Shown here: positions 10,701-22,755 of the stretch, piece by piece
Layout: each line of letters begins with the position of its first letter
How positions within the stretch are numbered: the stretch's first letter is position 1
Assembly (NCBI GenBank): GCA_001724265.1
Contig: MEDY01000104.1
Location: 62,001 to 126,000 of the forward strand
From: Rhizaria sp. SCN 62-66
Taxonomy: Eukaryota > Rhizaria, unplaced
DNA length: 64,000 nucleotides
Direction: 5' to 3'
The notes under the pieces: model-generated
The model's input: only the letters and a program-made list of their open reading frames with translations
Told to the model about the DNA's origin: nothing
Database searches by the model: none
Program-made: the position numbers and the translations under genes

Positions 10701-13700
10701 AGCCGCGGCGAGGCGCGTCAACGACTGCTTGCCCGAGCCGCCGAGCCCGACGAGCAGCGCGTTGCCACCCGGCATGCGGAGCACGCGCGCAATGCGCGAG
10801 AGGTGCTCGACGGCGTAGCGGAACATCACCAGCCGCATCGGCTTGGGCGCGAGCTGGTTGAACTCGTCCAGATACGAGGCCCAGAGCGCCTCGGCAGCGG
10901 CAGGCTCGCGTAGCTCCTTGTGGTAGCGCGGGTGGCGCTTCGACACATAGTCGCCCCACATCAGCGAGCGAGCGCCCGCCACCGAGAGGTAGCCGCCGGC
11001 CGTGGCCGCTCTCGCCGTCACGACGGAGGCCGAGGCCGCGCCCGCCGCGGAGTCGCTCACGCTGTTGGAGTTGCTGTTGCCGCCACCGCCGGTGACGGAG
11101 TGGGAGACCGCGGCGTTGGTGATGTGGGGGAAGAGCAGGGGCACCTCGGCGCCGAGCTTCTTCTCGAGCGTCTCCTGCGCCCAGCCCAGGAAGAGCGCCG
11201 AGTCGTCGTCCGACACAAGGCGGTCGCCGAAGACGCGCAGCGCCTCGTGCAGCCAGAGCCGGCTCATGTCGGCGCGCGACTCGACCTCTGCGGGCCGCGA
11301 GAGCAGCACGCCCTGCACCAGACGCGAGAGGTCGCGCAGGTTGAACGTGTAGTGGTCGCGGCCCGGCGTCGGCAGCAGGCGCGCGCGCACAGTGACGTAG
11401 AGCGTCTTGCTGGCGGCCACCAGCGCGTCGGTCATCGCGCGCACGGGCTCAGAGAACTTGAACAGGTCCAGGTGCCAGCCGATGATCTTGGTGAAGATGT
11501 GCGTCAGCGTCGCGTCGCTGAAAGGCGCCACCGACACCTGCGACCAGTGGCGCAGGAAGCGGTCCGACATGGCGTTGCGGCCGCCGCCGGGCGGGCCCAT
11601 CGCGGCCACGAGCTGCACGTCGGCGAGCGTGCGGAACGAGTGCGCGGAGTCGGCCAGGTCGTACCAGCCGCCGTGGTCCAGCAGCTGGCGCAGCAGCTCC
11701 GCGGGCGCCTGCACGCCGTTGGAGTCAGGACGAGGCATGTTGACGTCGTCCAGGAAGATTGGCATGCGGCGCCCGCCCGCGGGGCCGAACACGCCCTTGC
11801 GGCGGCGATCCAGCCGCTGGTCAATCAGGTTCTGCACCTACAGCGGGAGAAAAACAGAGTGAAAACAAAAAGGTGGAGAAAACAGGGGTTTAGAGTTGTT
11901 TGTCGGAAATTAAATAAACAATAAACTATTTCAGGTTAGTAAAACGATGCGATATATCAAACGTAAGACGTACTTGGTTCTGCGAGGTCTGCGCGGAGAA
12001 GTTGGCGATGAGGGGCGCGTAGCGGTCCTTGTCGAGCTTGTTGATGAGCATGTCGAGCACGTACACGGACTTGCCCGTGCCGGTGGGGCCGACAAAGAGA
12101 AGCGGGTGAGCCGAGGCGATGAACATCTTGAGCAGGAAGGAGTAGCGCACGGTGTCGACGGTGGGCACAATGATCTCCTGGAACTTGGCGTCGGCCGGGA
12201 TGGCGAACGGCGCGGCCTCCAACTCCTCGGCCCAGGGCACCCAGCGCGCGCGGTCAACGTCGAAGCCGACGTCAAACACGGAGCCCTTCTTGGGGAAGTT
12301 GACCACAAGCTTGTGCGCGCTGACTTCGCGGAGCAGCTCACGCAGGAAGGCGTCGAACTTGCGGCGCCCGTCCTCGTCCACGCTTGCGCCCACGGACCAT
12401 GTCAGCGCGAACAGGAACGCGCCCTCCACCTTGGCCACCATGTTCGGGTCGTCATCCAGGCCCAGCTCGGCGGGCGCGGACGCGGCGGCAGCGGCGGCGG
12501 CGGCCGCAGCGGCGGCGGCGTTTTCATCGCCACCGGCGGCGGCCGCGGCTGCAGCAGCCGCGGCCGCGGCGGCCGCAGCGGCGTTGGTGCCGGGGTTGAT
12601 GGACACGCGGCGGCTGAGGTTGCCGCTGCTATTCGCGCCGCCGACGCCGGAGCCCGCGGCGAGGGAGCGGCGGCGGCCAAGCGCAGGCCCGTCGGCGGCC
12701 AGCGAGGAGCGGCGGCGCAGCTGGCGCTGGTCTAGCCCCGCGGCGTCGGAACGCTCCTCCTCGCGCTGCACGCGTGCCTGACGCGCGGCTGCGGCCGCGG
12801 GGTCGCGCACGCGCGCGTAGAGCGGCGCCATGACCGAGTCGAAGACGCGAGTGAGCGACGTCACCAGGTTGGCCGCGCACTGCGGCGAATACTGTGCGCA
12901 CCGCTCGCCCGCGGCCGCGCCCGACGACGCGTGCGCGGCAGCGGCGTCGCCCGCGGCGCCCACGGCCCCGCCGGCCGCGCCCGACGAGGCCGTCGAGACA
13001 GAGACAGGGACATCCTTGGCGGTGGAGGTGACGACGCGGAGACACGAGGGCAGCAGCCAGTTGACGAGCGCCTCGACGACCTCGAGCAGTTCGGGCGCGA
13101 ACGGCAGGCGGCGCAGCCAGGACGTCAGCAGCGGGCGCCAGCCCAGCGCCGCGGGCTCGAAGTAGACCATGCCGCAGCGGGAGACAGTGGCGGGCGAGGC
13201 GACGGCGAGGTCGCGGACCTCGAAGAGCACGTTCATGAGCGGGGACATCTGCACGATCTGGCCGGACATGAGGCAGAGCTTCTTGTTGTCGTCGAGCACC
13301 GTGTTCATGTTCTCGATCCACAGCGCGTCGACCGGCCCGTCGAAGAGCAGCCACTGGCGCTTAGCGGCGTCCTCGGCCGTGGCCAGCGCCTTGAACTTGG
13401 TTGCCAGCACACCATCGGACCACTCGTGCGTGGCGGGCGAGAAGGAACCGTAGAGCTGGTCGATGGTCACCGCCTTCGGCGAGATCACGCAGACCTCGGC
13501 GCCGGCCTCTTTCTCGAAGCCCGCAGTGTTGGTCGCACCGCCCGCGGGACCGGCGCCGGAGCGGCGGGAGCCGCCGTGGGCGGCGTTCGCGGCGTTCGCG
13601 GCGTTCGCGGCGTTCGCGGCGCCGAGCGCGTTGAGCGCCGTCTGCAGCGTGCGCCAGGTGGTGCTCTTGCCGGCGAAGGGCAGGCCGACGAGCATGAGGC

Positions 13701-16700
13701 CGTGGCGGTTCAGCACCGTCTCGTAGAGCTGCACGGCCTTGCCCAGCAGCGCGGCCTCGGGCTGCAGCCCCGCGTCCGTGACGGCGCCCACGAGCGCCGA
13801 GAGCAGCGGGCCGTACTCGGGCTCCGCCTGCGCGAGCCCCGGGAAGAGGTCTTTAAGAATGCCCTGGAAGAGCGGCACGTCGTGCTCGAGGAACTTGGGC
13901 AGGTTCACCTCGACGATGGCACGCAAGATGAGCTGGTCCTCGCGCGCGTCGGGCTCCAGCCGCTTGAGGCGCTGCGCCGCCGTGAGCACCGTCTTGACGG
14001 CGCGCATGCCGTAGTCGTAGTGGTCCTGCGAGGAGAGCTGCTCCGAGCAGAGCTTGTACGTGGCGACGATCTTGGTCGCCAGCGGCGCGGCGTCAGAGAA
14101 GCCGAAGGAGAAGAGCGACATCTGCGCGATGAGCGCGTAGTCGGGCACCATCATCGCCACGGGGCGGAACAGCACCTTAAGGTTGTCGGGCAGCTCGGCG
14201 CGACCCGCGTAGCCGGGGTTCATCGTCACGAACACGGCCGCCGAGGGGCAGAGCTTGATCTCGGCGTCCTCGAAGAAGAAGGTCTCAGCCATGCGCTCCT
14301 TGGCAAGCTGGATGGTCAGAATCTGTTGCGCGACGACGGAAAGCACTTCAAGCTGCAGGCGGTTGAACTCGTCGAAACACACCCACGCGCCGCACGACGC
14401 GATGCCCTTGAAGAACTTGCCCATCTGGCGGTAGTCGAGCCCTTCGGAGGCGTTGAAGACGACGCACTGCATGCCGCACGCCTTGGCCAGGTCCTTGGTC
14501 GTCTCGGTCTTGCCCGTGCCGGCGGGGCCCTCTGGCGCGCCGCCCAGATTGAGCTGCAGTGCCATCATGAGCGTGCGGTAGCAGCGGTCCGTGAGCTGCG
14601 TGATGACGAGGCGCGACGAGTTGCCCAGGTACTCGCACCCGTAGTCGATCGTCGTAGTGATCATGCGCACCTTGACGGCCGCGGCCTCCCAGTAGTAGCG
14701 CAGCTGCGAGGCCCACTCGAACGAGCTGGGGTCCGCGGCCTGCTTGTCAATGAGGTCCTGCACCACGTCGCGGTTGTGGACGTCCAGCACCAGCAGCGCG
14801 CCCAGCGTCGTGCGCGCGTTGTCGCTCAGCGGGCCACGCACCTTGACGACGACCTGCTGCAGCTCGGCGTTGAGCCGGTGCAGCAGCGCGCGCAGCGCCT
14901 GCGCGGGCGGCTGCAGCCCCGTGCGGCCGCCCGCGAGCGCCTGCGCCACGGCCTGCGTCCAGAAGATGTTATTGACGGCGAGCACAACCTGGCCGGGCCA
15001 GTCGAGCACCCAGTCGATGCGCGGCACCTGCGAGTAGGCGCGGATGGCCTTGGAGGTCTGGTCCAGCACCGTGTCACGCATCGCTGCCTCGAAGTCGCGC
15101 AGCCAGCGCTCGACGAGCCCGCGCGACTCGGCGGGGTTGACGACCGAGGTGAGCTCGACGTGCTCGCCTTCGCTGGACCGCATCGCCGTGATGTCGAGGT
15201 TGTCGCGGAACTCGAGCCGGTCCACGCCCTCGAAGCACTTCTTCAGGTGCGGCTGCACACGCAGAGGGTCGCGCGTCTCGGACACGATCTCCAGCAGGTC
15301 CTCGTTGGACAGGAAGTAGAAACGTGGGAAGAAGCGCCGCTTGGACTCCAAGTAGGCGTTGAGCCCTGCGTGGATGACCTCGAGGTGGCCCTTGGCCTCG
15401 CGCAGCACCGAGAGTACCTGCGGGATCGCAGTCACGGCGCGCACGCGCAGGTCCGCGCCGGCGTCGGCGACGAGCTTGCGCCAGGCGGCGTCGACGAGGC
15501 GGAACAGGTGGCCCTCCTCGGGCATCGCCTTGGCGATGTCGTCCGACTCAAACACGGGCTCCAGGTAGACCCAGTCGGCCTGCACCGAGACCCAGACCGT
15601 GAGCAGCTGCTGCGTAGCCAGCAGCCACGCCTCCCACTCGGCCAGGTCCGCCGCGAAGGGCCGCGCGAAGGAGGAGCCCTTGACGGTCTGCGTCTTGACC
15701 AGGTGGTCGTCGAGCAGCGCCTGGACCTCCTCGACCGAGTCGGGGTGCAGCACCGACGAGCCCGAGTCACGGTGGCGACGCAGCGCCAGCGCCACGTCGC
15801 GCCAGTCGCTCTTCATCGTGTCGAGCAAGCGGCCGATGACGTGCTCCTTGGCGGCCGCCTCGGAGATTTCGGTCAGCTCGGTGAGGTGCTGGTCGACGCC
15901 GATGTCAAGCACCTTGGCCAGCGACAGGTGCGCCGCGCCCGCCGCGGGGCCCGCCGCGCCGCCGCGGTCCGGCCGCAGGTCGAAGCCCACCGTGTCGGAC
16001 ACGCGGTCCCAGTGCCGGTCGCGCATGCCCGGGTTGCACAGCACCTGGAGCAGCGGCACCAGCGGCTTGAACGCCACCAGGTCACGCCGCAGGTTCTCCG
16101 CGATCGTCGACGGCGTCACCTCGGCGGCGGCCGCGGGGGCCGGGGGCGCGGGGACGAGGTCCGCGAGCGTGGCCATAAGCTGCGTGGCCGTCTGCAGCAT
16201 GTCGCCCACCGTCTTCTCCACGGCCGGCGCGTCGAGGCGAAACACGTAGCCCTTGAGCCAGTGGTTGTGCTGCTTGGTGAAGTCAGCGTATAGCGTCCAC
16301 AGCGCCTCATAGGGCCGCAGGCGCTCCTTGGTCTGCTCCAGCAGCGTGAAAGAGGTCACCTGCAGGTTCAGCAGCGTCTCATGCTCCTGGATGGCGGCGG
16401 CCTCGTCCTCGGCCTGGTCCAGCGCGTCGCGCAGCAGCGCCAGGCGCGAGAGGTACTCGTGCACGCGCTTGGTGTCGACGCACGCATCGTACTGACCCGC
16501 CTGTGCGCGGTACTGTTCCAGCGCGCGGAAGAAGCCTGCGCGGCGGTCCTTGAGCTGTGCCTCCATGCGCGCGCGCTCCGAGTCGAGCAGGTTCTCGCTC
16601 TCCTGCACGAGCTGCGGCACCTGCAGCAACCAGCGCCACGTCGCGCCCGTCTCGGCCAGCAGGTCCTTGGAGACGACGAACCGCAGCGCGGGCTCGAACA

Positions 16701-19700
16701 GGAACAACACCTGCTCGCGCAGCGCAGCGCACTCGCGCTCCAGCGCGCCGCGCTCGTGGTCGTTGAACTGCTGCAGCCGGCGGTCCAGCGCGCGCAGCTC
16801 CTTGGTCGTCGCGGGCCGCCGCAGCAGCGCCGCGCGGACCTCGCCGAAGCGCTCCGTGAGCGCGGCGTTGCGGGCCATGATGCGCGCAACGAGATGCGCC
16901 AGCACCTGCGCGGCGAGATCCTCCGCGCACTGCACGAGCGCGGCGTTGACCTGGCGGCAGTCGATGGCGAACATGACGGCGCGCACGTGCGGCGGCGCCT
17001 GGCTGGCGAGCGCGTCGGCAGTGGCGCGGTGGCGCAGCACCTCGGCGCGGTACTCGTCCAGCGAGCGCGGCTGCGCCAGCCACTGCTCAAGCCGCGCGCG
17101 GTGGTCCAGCAGCGGCGCGTGCGCGTCGTAAAGAGCGAGCAGGCGCGCGCACTCGCGCGTCGACCGGCTCAGCACCAGCGCCAGGTCGCGCCGCAGCGCC
17201 GCGATGTGCGGGCCGGGCAACACCTCGCCGCGCTCGGCGCGCGTGCCCACCGACAGGCAGCGGTCGCCGTCGAGCAGCGGGAAGATCTTGCTCTCGACGC
17301 GCGGGATGTCGCGCAGCCCGCCGACGAGGGCGTCGAAGGCGCGCAGCGCCGTCTTGTCCACGTTAGCCAGCGCGACGTCGAGCGCGACGCGCGGTGAGCC
17401 CTTGACGGCGCGCACCTCGAGGCGCTGCGCAAGCGCGGGCCGCGGGTAGTTGCACAGGCGGTTGCGCGCGTCCTCGGCCGAGCAGCGCGCGTACGCCTTG
17501 CCCTGCGCCACGGCGGCGGCGCGCGACGCGGCTTCCCAGGCGGCCACGGCGGCGGGCGACGCGCCGGGCGCGGGCGGCGGCGGCGGCGCGGCGACGGGCA
17601 CCGCGGCCTCGGCGGCGGGGTCGCGGCGCACCCACATGGCGTGCGCGATGCCCGTGAGCGCCTGCTCAGGGCCCGCCATCTGGATCGCGGGGGCGTTGGC
17701 GTACTGCACAAAGAAGGCGTGAAAAGCCGCCGCCGAGCGGTGCATCACGGAGCGGAGCTGGATGGTCATGAGCGAGGCCACGGCCTCGAAGAGCCGGCCC
17801 GAGTTGGCATCGGTGAGCGCGTGCGCCTTGGCGTAGCGGCGCAGCGCCTGCTCGCATTCGTCCGCCCACTGCGTCGCGAAGACCTTGTGCACCTTGGCCA
17901 GGTGGCGGCGCTGGCGCGCCTCGAAGGCGTCGAGCGAGAGCGGCAGCTCCGAGGCCGCGGGCAGGTCGAAGAGCAGCACGTCGCGGTACTTGCCCCAGAC
18001 CTGCAGCAGCTCCAGCACGGCCGCGTTGTTGGTGTGCAGCGCGCGCGACAGTGACACGAACGAGCTCTGGATCGAGCGCCGCCACGCCAGCGGCGGCTGC
18101 GGCGGCGGCGGCGCTGAGCCCCACGCCAGCGCGCGCGCGGCGGCGGGCGGCGGGTAGGGGATGCCCAGACGCGCGCGCTCGGCCGGATTCAGCAGCACGT
18201 AGTCGAGGATGGCGCGCTTGACGGCGCGCGCGTGGTCCTCCTTGACCTCGAGCAGCAGCGCGCGGATCGCGGCCTCGACCGCGGCGGGCGGCAGCGCGCC
18301 CACGCGCGCGCACAGCAGGCGCAGCGCGTGGCGCACCAGCTCCTCCTTGATCGGTGCCACGGCGTCGGCGGGCAGCGCGCGGTCCACGTAGGCCTCGTAG
18401 CGCAGCCAGGACCGCGCAAGCACTTGCTGCTCGTCCACCAGCGGGCCCGTCGACGAGACAGCGCCGCGCGGCGACAGCATAAAGGCGGCCGCGGCGCTGC
18501 CGGACTCGACCAGCGCGCCCGCGCCAGTGCCGGTCTTGCTGCCGCTGCCGTTGCCGTTGCTGTGGAAGATGGGTCCGCCCGCGGCGGCGTTGGCGAGCGC
18601 GGTGCGCGCAAGCGCGAGCGTCTCTGCGTCGCTGCCGAGTCCCTGGCGTACGGCCGCGGACACAGCCAGCGTCTCGGCCCAGCCAGGCTGCCGCCGCAGG
18701 CCCTCCAGCCCGGCGCCGCTGCTGGCGCCGCTGCTGCTGGCGGCAGTGCCGCTGAGCGCGTTGGCCAGGAGGCCGGTCTTGGGGTCCAACGCCCAGCCGG
18801 CGGCCTCGGGGCTGTAGTTGCTGGCCACGCGGGCCGAGGGCGGCGCGAAGGCGCGTGTGCTGGAGACCGTCGCGGCGCGGGTGCGCGCAAAGCAGTCCAG
18901 CACTGGCGGCATGTTCCCGCCGCCGCCGCTGCTAGCGCTGCCACTCATCGCAGCGCCGCTGCTGTTGCCGCCGCCGGCGGCGCCGGTGGTGGAGAGGAGG
19001 CTTGCGCGGGCCTGGAGCGCGGCGAGCGAGGCGGGCGGCGGCGCGGGGCAGCCGGCGGGGTCTGCGCCGGGCCCCGGCAGCGCGCCCGCCTCGTGCAGCG
19101 TCTGCAGCGCCAGCGGTGGCAGCATCGCGCCGGGCGGCTGTTGCGCCGCCGCCGCGCCCGTGGCCGTGGCGGGGGAGAGCAGCGCGCCGTCGAGCAGCCC
19201 CGCAGCGGCCGCGGCCGAGGGCGTCGTGCCCGGCGGCAGCAGCCCCGAGCGTGCGAGCTCCAGCGTCGCGCGGATCGTGTCCAGCGGCGCCGCGCCGCGC
19301 AGCTTGCGCGCGAACTGCGCCGCCGTCGCCGTGGGCAGCGCGTCGGGCCCGCGAGGCGTGCCGTTGCCGCTGCCGGTGGCGCTGGCGTTGAAGCCGGCCG
19401 AGGACGAGGCCAGGAAGATAGGTGCGTCGGGGGCGCTGCCGCCGCCGACAGCGCCGCCGCCGACAGCGCCAGAGCGCGCGAGGCGGGCTGACACGGCGGG
19501 CAGCGAGAAGTTGCCGAGCGTGCCCGTGTGGGGGTGCGCGGCGTCCGGCTTGCGCGGCGAGAGCGCGTACTGCTTGCGCAGCGTGCGCATCGCGCTGTCC
19601 ACGGCGCCAGGGCCCGGCGCGGCGCCGGAGGCGGAGCCGGAGCCGGCGGCAGAGGCGGAGGCCGAGGCCTCGGGGTTCGCCCAGCGGCCGGGGGTGGCGG

Positions 19701-20559
19701 CAGAGGCGGACTGTGTGAGAATTACGCAAAGATAGAACACAGAATAAGAAATTAGCGAGATATAGAACGGAATATAAGATTATCATTAATATTTGACACT
19801 TTTGCTCTCAAATGAGTCGAATTGGTCGAGATATCGACAGTGACGTAAAGAGAGAGAAACGATCGTTGCAACAGCTGCTATGGCGTTAATAAGACGTACA
19901 TTGTTAGAGGCTCCGTCGCTGGCGTCACCGAAGGACTCGTAGAAGGAGAACTGCACGACGTTGTCCGCGCCGGTGAGCGCGCCAACGCCCATGTCGATGT
20001 GGACGGTCTCCCCGGCCGCGAGGACCTCGCCGAGGCGCTTGCAGAGGTGCGCCATCGCGGTGCGGAACGTCAGCGACTCGCAGCCGGCCATCTTCGACAG
20101 CGTCAGCAGGTTCATGCGCTGCGCAGAGACGTCGTGCGACACCAGCACCGGCGCGTCGGAATCCGCCTGCTGCAGCGAAAACTGTTCCAGGAAGGCCTGG
20201 TAGAAACGGAACGTAGGCACCAGCGCGCCAGAGGCAGCGTTGTTGCCAGTGGTGGCGCCAGCGCGGCCCGCGCGGCCGGGCGTCTTGATGGCAGCGCCTG
20301 AGTCGGCGGAGGCGCTAGCCTGGCGCGCAAAGGAGATGATGCCGATGGGCGCGAGGTTGCAGGAGTTGGTGGCCTTGTACTGGGACGCGATCCAGTACAC
20401 GAAAGCCTGCCAACACGCAGCGTACGTCTTGCCGTTGATCAGGTGAACCAACTGCACGGCGCCGCTAGGGGCTGTGATGTATCGGCCCACGCAGTCCGGG
20501 ATCAAAGACTCGGCTGTGTAGGCGGTGGGCGGCATGCCGCCCGCGGTCGCTGAGCTCAT
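4770..20559 (-). CDS. Axonemal inner-arm dynein heavy chain (DNAH3/7/12-like) with N-terminal CCDC81-type HU domains
   Basis: The model is complement(join(4770..11837, 11974..19710, 19900..20559)), about 5154 residues, from ATG 20557-20559 to TAA. Exon 1 (220 residues) carries two HU-like domains of the CCDC81 type: a first with WIASQYKATNSCNLAPIGII, a second ending HIDMGVGALTGADNVVQFSF. A ~430-residue low-complexity linker follows, then the dynein tail, linker and motor. AAA1 has GPAGTGKT (near 14510-14530) and FDEFNR. AAA2 has the variant GLPFAGKS (13665-13690), AAA3 GPTGTGKS (12065-12090) and AAA4 GLGGSGKQ (10720-10750). Next come the stalk and microtubule-binding domain (about 9900-9100), AAA5, AAA6 and a C-terminus with TLMTTGHSTNFVMPIKVP. 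The protein powers flagellar bending. Intron 2 joins FSAQTSQNQ to VQNLIDQRLDRRRKG in register with the family. Introns are 136 and 189 nt, both with GTACGT donors and in phase 0. Ala/Gly-rich inserts explain the excess length. Confidence 0.9.
13580..13621. repeat. Perfect 9-bp tandem repeat inside the dynein AAA2 coding region
   Basis: The unit gcggcgttc is repeated about 4.7 times without mismatch. On the coding (minus) strand it gives repeats of Ala-Ala-Asn just after the AAA2 P-loop, followed by a Gly/Ser/Arg-rich insert. It lies within the large AAA2 subdomain of a conserved motor. Confidence 0.95.
19900..20559 (-). other. First dynein exon: two CCDC81-type HU domains
   Basis: Residues ~25-90 and ~125-205 of this exon follow the pattern of the paired HU domains in CCDC81 proteins. 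The first has W-x-A-(x)-YI before a glycine-containing beta turn and an FARQ end. The second has FYQAFLEQF, then a helix and IDMGVGAL, and ends SFYESF. The exon ends at AAT and is followed by GTACGT, the standard donor here. If it were not spliced, the frame would run 37 more residues to a stop at 19786. The next GC-rich exon begins at 19710 after a CACACAG acceptor in the same phase, so I join it to the dynein. Confidence 0.7.
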
Positions 20560-21744
20560 GCGTCGCGGCGAAGCGAGAAGAGAGGAGCGAGACGCAGCTA
20601 AACGGGGGACTCAAGAGAGTGACAAAAAATAGCTTCGAGCGAAGGAAGAAAAGGGTTTCTTTTGCTGCGGTTTAAAAAAGTAAAGATAATATGTAAGTAA
20701 ACGTCCAAAACTTTTAAACAACATTGGAATAGCCATGCATTGATGCACACAATCACGATAAAGACCGATCTTGAGGTAGGGGCAGAAACGGTCATCCGAT
20801 GACCGTGGGAGGTGGCCGAGTTAGAATCGCCTACCAAGGTGTGCCTAGCGGCACTCCTTTGAAGGCTTATCGAAAGCAAAACAACTAGATATATCCTTCA
20901 AAGCTTTGTTTTCTCACTGAAGCAGGGCTGGTGTTAATGGAATAACTATTCAATTCTTATCTTGACTTGATTGTCACGGTTTAAACCGTCTCCCTGACGT
21001 TGCTCCAACGGCAGTTTCACCGTCCAAAGTCGTCATTTAGCTGGCTTTCAGGAATTCAATGGTCTTGATTTGAAAATTAAGCACGAGATTATGGTGCGGC
21101 AGTATGTATTATCTACGTATGCCAAGCGTGCTTTTGTATATCACTATTTATTTCAGTGAAATCCTTGCCTCAATTGCGGCATTGCACGGACACAACTCGT
21201 CGTTGTTTCTGCCGCCGCGGTCTCAGAAGGTGTGACACCGTGATGCGTAAGAGCTTTCGTTATGCCCCCATTATGGTAGAGCATGTTTTGTACATTCAGT
21301 TTAGTGATAATTTGTTACTGCTAATTGTGGCTATGAGCTAGAGCTGTCGTGATCCTTGGAGCCCCTGTAATCAGAACCAGCTCAGAGAGAAAGTTTGACG
21401 CCAATACATCATTACATCAAGTCTCGTATAATATGTACGTCTGATATAGTGCAACCCATTGTATGGCTGCACTCTTGAAAGCGTCTATTCTGACATCAAT
21501 AACTGTCTTGTCGGTCTGGCATGAGTGATTTGTCGTTTTAACCCCTCGCTGAGCGTTTTCCACTTTGGTGCTTGTGGTGGTTATCAAAACCTCATTGTAG
21601 AGACAAACTCGAACGTCATTTTGCTCTTTACGCCTTACTACCCAATATCACAAATTGTTTTATCTATTTTCTTTTTATTAAACGTTCTAACTTTTTCATT
21701 TCATCTATCTATCGTTACTTTTCGTTCGCCCAGCGCTGGTTAAC
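20560..21744. other. Divergent intergenic/promoter region (dynein and CIB-like genes)
   Basis: About 1.2 kb separate the two start codons, so both promoters should be here. The sequence is AT-rich with a GC-richer block around 20790-20870. No TATA or other named element stands out. A stretch near 20810 resembles a class II tRNA A box but does not fold into a tRNA. Confidence 0.5.
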
Positions 21745-22755
21745 ATGGGTGGCGGTCCTTCTCTTCCCAAAACTACCTGGCACAAGCACGCCTACGAGGT
21801 CATCAGTCAAGAGTACGTCTTGACACTGCGCATCTTGCACTACTATATCGATATCCACTCAACTATATTGATTCACACCTCAACAGCACCTCAGAGCCAC
21901 ACTTGAACGGTGCTCTCCACTTCTGCGCTGCTTATCTCACTTCCTTTGTTTCACCCTCTTTATCCGCCCCATTTCCTTTTTGTGCCGCGCCGCAGGTCGA
22001 TGTTCACCGAGGCAGAGACTTACTCTCTGATTCGGCGCTTTTGCGCGTTCCTGGACCGCCAGCAGTGCACGCTGGAGGACTCTGTGCGCGCGGACCGGCT
22101 GCGCGAGCTTCCCGAGATCAAGAACCACCCGCTGCGCGACCGCATCCTCTACGTACGTGCGAATATCAAGGCGAAACAATGTTTATGAAGTATTTCATTT
22201 GGCAAGAGCTTTCCACGGTTTGTCTTTGTGTCGTCATAGATTGCCTAAGCACCTCACATTGTCAATCTGACTCACCTTCACTGTTACTCGCCACTGCACG
22301 CACGCGCATCGAACACTCACACACAGACATACTCTGTGCCGATCAGCGGCGACGCCAAGGCCGCGGTGCTCAAGGACCCGACGGTGCAGTCGCTGATTAG
22401 AGCGTGTCAGTCTCTGTCGACGCGCACCATCTCGTGCCACGACTACCTGCGTATGCTGGCGGCCTTCCACCGCCGCGCGACCTTCGACATGAAGGCCTCC
22501 GCCGCGTTCCGGCTCTACGACTTCACGGGCGACGACTACATCACGGCGCTGGACCTGCGCGCGCTGCTGGCCATGGCCGTGGGGCCCAGCGTGATGGCGC
22601 ACGAGCTCGACTCGGTCGCGCAGCAGATGCTCCGCGAGGCCGACGTCGACGGCAACTCGGAGCTCTCGCAGGAGGAGTTCAAGCGCATCCTCAAGCGCAT
22701 GCCCGACTTTGTGCCCAGGTTCTCCTTCGCGATCGACTTCCCCTCCTTCTCATGA
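21745..22755 (+). CDS. CIB-family EF-hand protein (calcium- and integrin-binding-like)
   Basis: The model is join(21745..21812, 21996..22152, 22327..22755), 217 residues, ATG to TGA. Introns of 183 and 174 nt both start GTACGT. The start MGGGPSL is a good N-myristoylation signal, as in CIB1. The middle has LIRRFCAFLDRQ and LPEIKNHPLRDRI, which mirror the CIB1 RRFCELL and LPELKANPFKERI segments. Two C-terminal EF-hands follow. One loop begins D-F-T-G-D-D and has Asp at position 12, as in CIB1. The other, DVDGNSELSQEE, has Glu at position 12. Position 6 is Asp and Ser respectively instead of Gly, so calcium affinity may be unusual. The end, MPDFVPRFSF, matches CIB1 SPDFASSF. CIB proteins are small calcium sensors at membranes, and CIB2/3 act in sensory and ciliary complexes. 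It is divergent from the dynein gene. Confidence 0.88.

Noticed and set aside
4869-18944. Long + strand frames (up to ~1100 codons) antisense to the dynein gene
   Set aside because: They are Arg/Gln/His-rich mirror frames typical of GC-rich antisense sequence, without conserved domains. The minus strand encodes clear dynein.
20800-20880. tRNA-like stretch (ggtggccgagtt) suggesting a class II tRNA A box
   Set aside because: No 7-bp acceptor stem, no matching B box and no plausible anticodon arm can be drawn on either strand.
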